Shown here piece by piece: positions 1 to 6,574 of a DNA stretch of 33,119 nucleotides (position 1 is its first letter; each line of letters opens with the position of its first letter). The translations under genes and the position numbers were made by a program. Origin of the DNA: Verrucomicrobiota bacterium. GTDB taxonomy: Bacteria; Verrucomicrobiota; Verrucomicrobiia; Verrucomicrobiales; Akkermansiaceae. Below the pieces are notes generated by a model that worked only from the letters and a program-made list of their open reading frames with translations, ran no database searches and was not told the DNA's origin. The DNA is taken from the NCBI GenBank assembly GCA_026397725.1, contig JAPLUI010000297.1, positions 1 to 33,119 of the forward strand, given 5' to 3'.

Positions 1-2
1 AT

Positions 3-101
3 CCCATAGGACGGAAAGCGTCAAAGGAGGAACTGAAAAGCATCCATCTTAAACCCAATAAATTTCACGGTGAATGGAATTACAAAATCATACCATCATA
101 A
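3..101 (+). CDS. C-terminal end of a transposase, probably ISAzo13 family (partial at left edge)
   Basis: An open frame enters from the left edge and stops with TAA at 99-101. The last 32 residues include KASKEELKSIHLKP followed by NKFHGEWNYKIIPS. The closing FHGEWNY block matches what I recall of the C-terminus of ISAzo13-type (Rhodopirellula) DDE transposases; this is family recognition from memory, not a search. The coding is AT-richer than the nuo genes downstream. The stop overlaps the next ATG (TAAATG), and the following frame is a kinase fragment with no N-terminus, which fits an IS end lying just beyond this stop. I cannot see the exact inverted-repeat end. The DDE residues would lie outside the window. 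Confidence 0.55.
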   Translation, partial: PIGRKASKEELKSIHLKPNKFHGEWNYKIIPS

Positions 102-557
102 ATGTCCGTATTGGAAAGTTTATTTATTTACACCGCCTTAGAGTTGGTTGCGGGTCAAATAGCCGAGCGGGGCGTACGGATTGTGATCACGCAGGAACCC
201 ATTATGCTTTACGGCGACAGGTTGCGGCTGACGGAGATCTATCAGAATTTTCTGGACAATGCCGTTAAGTTCATGGGTGATCAGAAGGAGCCTTTGATTG
301 AAATCGGTGCTATAGAAAAAGATAGAGAAACTATTTGCTTTGTGCGCGACAACGGCATGGGTATCGACCTGAGGTACAAGGACAAAATGTTCGGCCTTTT
401 CGAGAAGCTTAATCCTGAGATGAAGGGCACGGGCATCGGCCTTGCTCTGGTGAAACGGATAGTCGAAGTGCATGGCGGAAGAATATGGGTGGAATCCGAA
501 GGGTTAGGCAAGGGAGCGTGCTTCTACTTCACGCTACTGCGGAAGAGTTCGGAGTAG
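102..557 (+). pseudogene. Sensor histidine kinase remnant (HATPase_c domain only)
   Basis: The 151 residues cover essentially the ATP-binding domain of a two-component sensor kinase. The N box is around residues 45-58 (EIYQNFLDNAVKFM), the G1 box is DNGMGI (83-88), the F box FGLFEKL (97-103) and the G2 box GTGIGLAL (109-116). There is no HisKA domain with a phosphoacceptor histidine, no sensor and no membrane segment. Recognisable homology starts near residue 12 (ALELVAGQIAERGV); the first residues look like foreign sequence. With the transposase tail ending at 101, the simplest reading is that an IS removed or displaced the front of the gene. The stop codon lies inside a GGAGTNN heptamer tract, so the 3' end may also have been altered. 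It is unlikely to signal by itself. Confidence 0.75.
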
Positions 558-631
558 GGAGTTCGGAGTGCGGAGTTCGGAGTAATGAGTGCGGAGTGCG
601 GAGCAAAAACGTTCAAAGTTCAAGGTTCAAA
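544..631. repeat. Heptameric tandem repeats (GGAGTKC type, then GTTCAAR type)
   Basis: Nine consecutive 7-bp units of the GGAGTTC/GGAGTGC kind run from 544 to 606, beginning inside the last codons of the kinase remnant. After four bases, three GTTCAAA/GTTCAAG units follow (611-631). The period is strictly 7 bp while the unit sequence drifts, as in the short tandemly repeated repetitive sequences known from cyanobacteria. Other 7-bp tracts of different sequence sit between nuo genes in this window. Confidence 0.8.
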
Positions 632-662
632 GGTTGGAAACAATTTTGGATTCTTAATGTAG

Positions 663-683
663 GGGCAGGTTTCAAACCTGCCC
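663..683. repeat. Perfect palindrome (10-bp stem, 1-nt centre)
   Basis: GGGCAGGTTT, a single C, then AAACCTGCCC form a perfect inverted repeat. It lies in a non-coding stretch between the heptamer tract and the 450-bp repeat. No T-run follows, so it is more likely a REP-like or mobile palindrome than an intrinsic terminator. Nothing else is recognisable between 684 and 748. Confidence 0.6.
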
Positions 684-748
684 TGGGGTTCGTCTTTCTT
701 TTTCACTCCTCTGGTGGGAGGGAATTAGAGGGAGGGGGATTGAAATCT

Positions 749-1199
749 CATGCGAAGGTTCCTGGTGTGTTATCAAAGAATTGCTTGAGCCTTGCTGGGG
801 CACTCTGATGTTCCGACCTCTCCCGTTAGACTCCGCCCGCGCCACCTGCTCAATCAGACCCAATCAGGCTGCATGACTGGCCTCTTGGGCCGCTTTGCCT
901 TGATTGCGTCGGGAGTGCCTCAAAACCGGCCGAACTCCGTCACGCCGCCTGAAAACCCCTCATCTATCCGCCTCAAGGTGCGGAACTCTTCTTTCTCAGG
1001 CAGCCCCAGGAACAGGAAGAACTGGCGCTGACAAATCCTGCGGATGCAAGGGTAGCCGACAGGCGATCTTCCCAATCCTCCGCCCCGGCGGGCATGGGCA
1101 CGCCTGGAACAAGCAAACGGGGGCGGCTCATTCCCAGGCCAGGCCAACCCCGCCCACGGAAAGGCGCAAGCAATAGATCGCGATTGCACCAGTCCCCAT
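749..1199. repeat. Direct repeat copy 1 (about 450 bp, apparently non-coding)
   Basis: This stretch from CATGCGAAGG to AGTCCCCAT is nearly identical to 4073-4526, with scattered substitutions and a few small indels near the right end. A frame of 79 codons is open in both copies, but the differences inside it are mainly amino-acid changing, so I do not regard it as a conserved gene. The right part contains G-rich and C-rich blocks that could pair (GGGGGCGG near 1122 with CCCCGCCC near 1149). The two ends share only weak inverted similarity. It looks like a mobile or recombinogenic element of unknown type, possibly structured. It lies between the kinase remnant and the minus-strand beta-helix gene. 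Confidence 0.85.
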
Positions 1200-1225
1200 G
1201 GCGTTTGATACGCGAACGGCCTGGA

Positions 1226-1240
1226 GCCGGATGCTCCGGC
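1226..1240. repeat. Short palindrome, REP-like
   Basis: GCCGGA, loop TGC, TCCGGC: a 6-bp stem with a 3-nt loop, just beyond the 450-bp repeat and shortly after the stop of the minus-strand beta-helix gene. It resembles in size and stem start (GCCG) the hairpins at 4542 and 26277. Confidence 0.5.
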
Positions 1241-1273
1241 CACAGACAGCCCTTCATTCGCCCGCCCGCCGGT

Positions 1274-2293
1274 TCATTCGCTGGCCGGCACACAGGCGTC
1301 GCGCTGGCCGCTGGCGGCGACGGAGATTTCCCTATCGGCCGTTGCCGGATCGGTGCTGTTGCCGCTGGCCACGCAGTGGGCGGCGACGCCAGCGTTGAGA
1401 TAGATGCCGCTCTTGAAGTTGCCGGTGGCACGGCTGTTAGTCACACTGCCGTCGGTGGCGTTGATGCCGATGTTGCCATTGCCGTATGCGTTGCCGTTGG
1501 TCACGCAGCCCTGATAGACATCCATGCCGTGGTTGCCGTTGTAGGAGGCGCTGGCATTGGTCACGCTGCCATACCCGGCCGAGATGCCAGTGTTGCCATT
1601 GTTGAAGACGACGGCATTGGTCACGCTGCCGAACTGCGCGAAGATACCGCCACCGCCGTTGCTGGCGGCAGTCGCGTTGGTCAGGTCGCCGTTCTTGGCG
1701 TAGATGCCGACATTGCCATTGTTGAGCGCAGTGACGTGAAGGAGAACGCTCGAGCCATCGAGGTCAATGCCATACTCGCCGCACTGCTCCACGGTGAGAT
1801 GGGAGAGGAGCACGCCGTGGGCGGGACTGGCATCCACATCCTGGATGCCGCGGGTCCAGCCCGGGCCGGCAAAGGTGGCCTGCCAGTATTTGGGGCCGGT
1901 GTAAGTCCGGACGGTGCCGCCGGTGATGCGACCGTTCTTGATCTCGATGCTGCGAAGATTGGCCGCGATGTCAACGGCGTTGCCTGCCGTCTGGTTGGCG
2001 GTTTTGCTGATGAGGGCGAAGCCGTTGAGGTCGAGGGTGACGTTGCTGGCGGTGATGTTGATGCCATTGCCGGTGGCGACCTCGACGTTGCCGGTGAGGT
2101 AATAGGAACCGGGCTGGGAAATGGTGTAATGCGGCCCGGCGATGGGCACGGCGGGACTCTTGGGGATGGCGGTGCGGGCCTCGATCTGATCGAGCGATTT
2201 CATGGTCGGCGCAGGCCCGCCGGGCGGGGTGAGCGGGCCTTGGGCGAGCACGGCGGTGGCGGTGGCGAGTAGCAGTGGGACGGCGGTTTTCAT
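1274..2293 (-). CDS. Secreted right-handed beta-helix protein
   Basis: A 339-residue protein starting at the ATG complementary to 2291-2293. I chose this start because it opens a classic signal peptide (MKTAVPLLLATATAVLAQ); the open frame continues upstream without a credible start. After cleavage comes MKSLDQIEARTAIP and ISQPGSYYLTGNV, an N-terminal pattern I associate with Verrucomicrobiota secreted beta-helix proteins. From about residue 180 six coils repeat every 20 residues (GNxGIxAxxGSVTNA), visible in the DNA as an exact 60-bp period between about 1405 and 1755. It would be exported and fold as a parallel beta-solenoid, perhaps binding or cleaving polysaccharide; no catalytic residues are evident. 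It lies 29 bp downstream of the truncated AYAAN-repeat gene, in the same orientation. The C-terminus ends near the flanking repeat and may be altered. Confidence 0.75.
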   Translation of the reverse strand: MKTAVPLLLATATAVLAQGPLTPPGGPAPTMKSLDQIEARTAIPKSPAVPIAGPHYTISQPGSYYLTGNVEVATGNGINITASNVTLDLNGFALISKTANQTAGNAVDIAANLRSIEIKNGRITGGTVRTYTGPKYWQATFAGPGWTRGIQDVDASPAHGVLLSHLTVEQCGEYGIDLDGSSVLLHVTALNNGNVGIYAKNGDLTNATAASNGGGGIFAQFGSVTNAVVFNNGNTGISAGYGSVTNASASYNGNHGMDVYQGCVTNGNAYGNGNIGINATDGSVTNSRATGNFKSGIYLNAGVAAHCVASGNSTDPATADREISVAASGQRDACVPASE

Positions 2294-2322
2294 GGTGGTG
2301 GTGGGCCGGGGTTGATTGGGGT

Positions 2323-3264
2323 TCAAGGCGAGAGCGGCAGGTGGGCGACAACGCGGAAGAAGCGGCGCGGCCCGGCGGGATAGCCGAAGGTCCGCAAGGT
2401 GGTGGCCCCGGAGTCGGGAGCGAACAGGCCCAAGCCGGAAGCGGCCCACGCGCCGACCCCATCGGTGTCGCGCTCGATGGTGTAGAGGCGGTTGGGTTTG
2501 GAAGTGAAGGTGAGCGCCACCTGGGTGAAGGCCGCGGTGTGGGATTGGCTGACGATGCGCAGGCGGTCGGCCGGATTTTTGGGCTGGGTGTTGGCGGCGT
2601 ATTCGCTGCGGTCGCTGGCGCCGTCGTGGTCGGTGTCGCTGATGGCGTTCATTACTCTGAGGGTGCCGCAGTAGCGCATTTCGTAGGCATCACCGATGCC
2701 GTCGCCATCCGTGTCCGGGGTGGCGAGGCTGGTGGTGACGAGATCGGAGGACGGGGTATCCAGGGCGATCCAGCCGAGATTGGCGGCGTAGGCGTAGCCG
2801 GTGAATTTTCCGGTGAGGAAATCCAGGCGGGATTGGCCGTAGCTTTGCTCGAAGTTGAGCCAGCCGACGTTGGCGGCGTAGGCATAGCCGGTGAGGGCGC
2901 CGCTGGCGGCAAGGTTCACGCCGAAGTCGCTGGCGGAGGTGTTCGAGTAGGTGTGGCCGTTGGCCGGGGAGCCATCGCCCAGATCGATCCAGCCGAAGTT
3001 GGCGGCGTAGGCTTTGCCGGCAAGGTAGGACTCGGTCGCCACCACCCCATCGGCGGCGCTGGTGCGGAAGTCGATCCAACCGGCATTGGCGGAGTAGGCG
3101 AATTTGTCGGTGGCGGAAATGGTGGATCGCGATTGCACCAGTCCCCATATGCGTGCGTATTCCATTTCCTCCGAGTTCAGGACGTCTGAGCCTTGGCGAC
3201 GCCGGAATCGGTCCCCCGTTGCCCATGAAAAGACATTGGTGAGAGCACGGAGCGACGACGCCAT
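2323..3264 (-). pseudogene. AYAAN-GW repeat secreted protein, 5'-truncated hybrid ORF
   Basis: The recognisable part runs from about 3123 down to 2323. It has four or five repeats of the type AYAANxGWxxF (SANAGWIDF, AYAANFGWIDL, AYAANVGWLNF, AYAANLGWIAL), then a calcium-binding-like DTDGDGIGDAYE segment and SDTDHDGASDRSEY, and ends with RRFFRVVAHLPLSP. Such proteins normally start with a signal peptide directly before a sequence like this one's SATDKFAY. Here that signal is missing: codons 38-47 (ARIWGLVQSR and S) are translated from a 24-bp copy of the end of the 450-bp repeat, and the codons before them look like random sequence. The ORF is therefore a fusion junction, probably not exported. 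It is upstream of, and was probably co-transcribed with, the beta-helix gene. Confidence 0.7.
3125..3148. repeat. Third, 24-bp copy of the right end of the 450-bp repeat
   Basis: These 24 bases (ending ATTGCACCAGTCCCCAT) are identical to the last 24 bases of repeat copy 1 (1176-1199) and differ by one base from copy 2 (4503-4526). All three are followed within three bases by GCG. To the left lies the decapitated AYAAN gene instead of the repeat body. Confidence 0.85.
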
Positions 3265-3267
3265 CAG

Positions 3268-3921
3268 GTGATCCCGCTGGCTTCCCGGTGTAGTACAAAA
3301 TGTGACACGATTATCACAAATGCCGCACTACCGGGCGATGCACTTGCGGCATATAGTTGGCGGGACGGCGACCTACTCCTTCTCGAAGAGCTTATGACCA
3401 AGCTCTGCCGTTGGTGGGGCGCAACCAAAGAAAGCGAAATGAAAATCTACCAAGAAAATCCCGCCGTCCGGCAAGCCGCGCCGTTCGTTGTCCCGCCATT
3501 CGACCCCGGAGAGCACGCGACAGTCACCCGCTTCGATTGGTGGGGGTTGCACCCGCCGGTCGCCCGCTTCGATTGGTGGGGTTGGTACCCGCTCTACGCA
3601 TCTTGGTGGCGCAGCTGCTGGGGCGGAAAGACTGAGCAACAAGCCCGCGAATCACTGGCGAGAGGCAACGGCGATTTGGACGTGTATGCGGTCAAACTGG
3701 TTATGGAGCATCGAGGCGTGTTCACGATTATCGAGGAACGCGAGTGCTTGCTGCCGGAGGTCTGGCATCTCATCGCGGACAGGAAGAAAATCCCTGGCGA
3801 GGAGCAACGGCGACTCGGACGTCTATGCGGTCAAACCAGTGACGTGGGATTGAGGCGTGTTTCCGGTTATCGAAGAACACGAGTGCTTGCTGCCGCACGT
3901 CTGGCATCTGATCGCTGGTAA
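3268..3921 (+). other. Degraded segment with a doubtful 217-aa ORF and two internal duplications
   Basis: The region 3149-4072 has no gene I can recognise. A frame is open from 3268 to 3921 and includes the duplicated block RFDWWG twice (about 3527-3593) and GNGDLDVYAVKLVMEHRGVF. A 112-bp segment at 3665-3776 is repeated with divergence at 3804-3915. The second copy is read in another frame by this ORF; in the equivalent frame it would give SNGDSDVYAVKPVTWD and then a stop. This argues for a decayed or rearranged sequence rather than a functional protein. A near-palindrome TGTGACACGATTATCACA lies at 3301-3318, flanked by complementary CCCGGTGTAGT and ACTACCGGG. No function can be given. Confidence 0.3.
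3665..3915. repeat. Tandem duplication, two diverged 112-bp units
   Basis: Unit A (3665-3776) and unit B (3804-3915) both run from GCAACGGCGA to a CTGGCATCT-ATCGC ending, separated by 27 bp. Many blocks are identical (GAGTGCTTGCTGCCG, TCTGGCATCT), with substitutions and compensating small indels between them. Confidence 0.75.
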
Positions 3922-4072
3922 GCGCAAGCGGGTTGCTCCAGTCTAAGGACAAATCGACGGCAAACCCCGGCCAGACTGCCGCCAACGGCGAAATGCTGCT
4001 GCAAAGCCACGTCCGCACCGTCGGCCCGGACGCTCCAATGCTGGATTTGAGCTTTGATCTGGTATGGATTTC

Positions 4073-4526
4073 CATGCGAAGGTTCCTGGTGTGTTATCAA
4101 AAAATTGCTTGAGCCTTGCTGGGGCACTCTGATGTTCCGACCTCTCCCGTTAAACTCCGCCCGCGCCACCTGCTCAATCAGACCCGATCAGGCTGCACGA
4201 CTGGCCTCTTGGGCCGCTTTGCCTTGATTGCGTCGGGAGTTCCTCAAAACCGGCCGGACTCCGTCACGCCGCCTGAAAACCCCTCATCTATCCGCCTCAA
4301 GGTCCGGAACTCTTCTTTCTCAGGCAGCCCCAGGAACAGGAAGAACTGGCGCTGACAAATCCTGCGGATGCAAGGGTAGCCGACAGGCGATCTTCCCCGA
4401 TCCTCCGCCCCGGCGGGCATGCGCTGGCCTGGAACAAGCAACAAGCAAGCGGGGGCGGCTCATTCCCAGGCCAACCCCGCCCACGAAAAAGCGCAAGCAA
4501 TAGATCGCTATTGCACCAGTCCCCAT
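4073..4526. repeat. Direct repeat copy 2 (about 450 bp)
   Basis: Same orientation and near-identical sequence to 749-1199. Differences include a few transitions and, near 4420-4445, a duplicated CAAGCAA that lengthens the copy. It ends 271 bp before the nuoG start, so together with copy 1 it brackets the minus-strand cargo between the kinase remnant and the complex I operon. Confidence 0.85.
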
Positions 4527-4539
4527 AGCGTCCGGAACG

Positions 4540-4564
4540 CAGCCGGCAAGATGCCGGCGCTCCC
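4540..4564. repeat. REP-like hairpin A
   Basis: GCCGGCA, loop AGA, TGCCGGC (4542-4558) preceded by CA and followed by GCTCC. The hairpin at 26277-26293 has the same flanks and loop size with a compensated base-pair change. No T-run follows, so terminator function is doubtful. It lies in the leader region of the nuo operon (4527-4797), where I see no further gene and no convincing promoter. Confidence 0.65.
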
Positions 4565-4797
4565 CGTCGTTCCGTTGACACCGCAGACCGGGCGTGAATC
4601 CCCTCGCACCCGTGAGTGGCTCATCCAGCCCGAGGCCCTGCGCTGCGGCGTGGGTGGCACGGGCGAGGCCTCCGCATTTTCCGCCCGCCGAAATTTTTGC
4701 AACGCAGGCTTGCCGGGTGCGGCGTGGAAGGGCATATTTCGCGCCGACTGGCACCGGGCGCTCCACGCGTACCGCGCCCGGCGTGCTTTTCCGACCC

Positions 4798-6555
4798 ATG
4801 AGCGACATCCATCCGGCTACCGTAGAACCCAAGCTGCCCAAAGACCTTGCTGCCGAGAAAGGCTTGGTCAATGTGCGGATTAACGGCATTTGGCACCGGT
4901 TTCCCAAAGGCACGCGGATGCTCGAAGCCTGCCGCCAGGTGCAGGTGGCCGTGCCGCACTTCTGCTACCACCCGAAGTTGACCGCGCCGGGGAATTGCCG
5001 GATGTGCCTCGTCCAAGTCGGCATGGCCCCCCGCCCCGCCCCCGGCCAGGAACCGCAGCGCGACGAAAATGGCTACGAACCCATCACCTGGATGCCCAAG
5101 CCGGTCATCGCCTGCGCCAACACCGTTAGCGAGAACATGGGCATCTGCACCACCAGCCAACTCGTTGAAACCTGCCGTGAGGGAGTCATGGAGTTTCTCC
5201 TCATCAATCACCCGCTCGATTGCCCGATCTGCGACCAGGCCGGCGAATGCCGCCTGCAGGAAAACTCCATCAGCCACGGTCACGGGACCTCGCGCTTCCA
5301 CGAGATGAAGGTCAAGAAACCGAAAAACGTCGCCATCGGTCCGCGCCTCCGCCTTGATGACGAGCGCTGCATCATGTGCGGCCGCTGCATCCGCTTCATG
5401 GACGAAGTGGTCGGCGAGCCGGTGCTCGGTTTCACCCAGCGCGGCACTCACACCACCCTCAGCGTCCACCCCGGACGCCTGCTGGATTCCAACTACTCGC
5501 TCAACACCGCCGACATCTGCCCGGTCGGCGCGCTCACCGCCAACGACTTCCGTTTCCAAATGCGGGTCTGGTTCCTCAAGGAAACGCCGAGCATCGATGT
5601 GAACTGCGGCACCGGCACCAACATCACGGTGTGGACCCGCGAAAACACCATCCACCGCATCACCCCGCGCCGCAACAACGACGTCAACTCCGACTGGATG
5701 CCGGATTCCCACCGGCTCAATTTCCACTACCTCGATAGCGCCGCCCGCCTCACCGAGCCGCTCGCCAAGACCGACACCGGGCACCGCCCGCTCGGTTGGG
5801 CCGAGGCACTCAAGACCGCTGCCGCGAAACTCACGGCGCTGGCCCCGGACCAAATCGCCATCATTGCCTCGGGCCGCATGACCAACGAGGAACTCATCCT
5901 CACCCGCAGTCTGGCGGAAAAGATCGGCACGGCCCAACTCGCGCTCGTCCCTCGCTTCGGCGCCCCGGACGGCCTGCTCATCGCCGCCGACCGCAACCCT
6001 AACACCACTGGCGCCAAGCTCATCCTCGGCACCGATGACCCCTTCGCCAAGCTCGATGCCATCCGGGAGGCGCTCCGCGCGGGTGGCCTCGCGGCGCTCA
6101 TCGTCCTCGGCGAAGATCTCATCAGTGAGGCCGGCTTCACCGCCGACGATCTTGGCAAGCTCGAGTTCCTGCTCCAAACCCAGCTCCTCGCCAACCCCAC
6201 CGCCGACGCCGCCCACCTCGTCCTGCCCGCCGCTGCGTTCGCGGAGAAACGCGGCTCGATGGTCAACCTCTCCGGTCGCCTCCAACGCCTCAACCGCGCC
6301 ATCGGTCTGCCCGGCCAGGCCCGCGATGATTGGGAGATCCTCCGCGACCTCACCCAAGCCATCACCGGCGAACCTTCCACCCTCCATCAACTCGAGGACG
6401 TTTTCAAAGAACTTGCCGCCACCATTCCGGCCTTCCATGCTCTCACCCTATCGGAAATCGGCGCTGCCGGTCTCCCCCTCATCGAAACCGGCCACCAGAT
6501 CCCCCTCCTCGAAAACGAACGCGCCCGCCAAGCTGCGGGGGTGATAAATGGGTAG
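4798..6555 (+). CDS. nuoG: NADH-quinone oxidoreductase subunit G (short form)
   Basis: A 585-residue iron-sulfur subunit of the peripheral arm of complex I, passing electrons from the flavin module towards NuoB. I start at ATG 4798 (MSDIHPATVEPK); the frame is open for 68 more codons upstream, but these read as low-quality sequence. Cluster ligands are visible: 2Fe-2S N1b as C56, C67, C70 and C106; His-Cys3 cluster N5 as H138, C142, C145 and C151 (DCPICDQAGEC); 4Fe-4S N4 as C191, C194, C197 and C241. The motif for cluster N7 is absent (NCGTGTN at 269-275). The molybdopterin-oxidoreductase-like part is shorter than in the roughly 900-residue enterobacterial protein. It is the first nuo gene seen here; upstream lie repeats rather than nuoF. 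Confidence 0.93.
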   Translation: MSDIHPATVEPKLPKDLAAEKGLVNVRINGIWHRFPKGTRMLEACRQVQVAVPHFCYHPKLTAPGNCRMCLVQVGMAPRPAPGQEPQRDENGYEPITWMPKPVIACANTVSENMGICTTSQLVETCREGVMEFLLINHPLDCPICDQAGECRLQENSISHGHGTSRFHEMKVKKPKNVAIGPRLRLDDERCIMCGRCIRFMDEVVGEPVLGFTQRGTHTTLSVHPGRLLDSNYSLNTADICPVGALTANDFRFQMRVWFLKETPSIDVNCGTGTNITVWTRENTIHRITPRRNNDVNSDWMPDSHRLNFHYLDSAARLTEPLAKTDTGHRPLGWAEALKTAAAKLTALAPDQIAIIASGRMTNEELILTRSLAEKIGTAQLALVPRFGAPDGLLIAADRNPNTTGAKLILGTDDPFAKLDAIREALRAGGLAALIVLGEDLISEAGFTADDLGKLEFLLQTQLLANPTADAAHLVLPAAAFAEKRGSMVNLSGRLQRLNRAIGLPGQARDDWEILRDLTQAITGEPSTLHQLEDVFKELAATIPAFHALTLSEIGAAGLPLIETGHQIPLLENERARQAAGVING

Positions 6556-6556
6556 T

Positions 6557-6570
6557 GGTTAAAGGTTAAA
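6557..6570. repeat. Two heptamers (GGTTAAA) in the nuoG-nuoH gap
   Basis: The 19-bp gap between nuoG and nuoH consists largely of two exact GGTTAAA units followed by AATT and the nuoH ATG. It could serve as a weak purine-containing leader, but it follows the 7-bp pattern found at other nuo junctions. Confidence 0.5.
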
Positions 6571-6574
6571 AATT

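Noticed and set aside
792..1031. 79-codon ORF conserved in both 450-bp repeats
   Set aside because: It begins at TTG, and the differences between the copies inside it are mostly amino-acid changing (four replacement against two silent by my count), so it is not under visible protein-level selection.
1405..1755. Regular 60-bp repeats that might be a CRISPR array
   Set aside because: The period is coding: it corresponds to 20-residue coils of a beta-helix protein; there are no identical repeats with unique spacers.
1094..2272. 392-codon plus-strand ORF over the beta-helix gene
   Set aside because: Its Gly/Ala/Val/Asp-rich composition is typical of an antisense shadow, and the minus strand has a signal peptide and regular beta-helix coils.
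3125..3148. Integron attC-like site
   Set aside because: No RYYYAAC/GTTRRRY core pair or suitable inverted repeats are present around the 24-bp block, and no integrase is in the window.
3301..3318. TGTGACACGATTATCACA as a CRP/FNR-like operator
   Set aside because: The half-sites are spaced by 8 rather than 6 bp and no regulated gene start follows closely; kept only as a note in the degraded segment.
4621..6438. Long open frames antisense to nuoG (605 codons) and to nuoN (about 520 codons, 14817-16388)
   Set aside because: They are mirror frames of GC-rich coding DNA; the sense strands hold well-conserved nuo genes with correct motifs.
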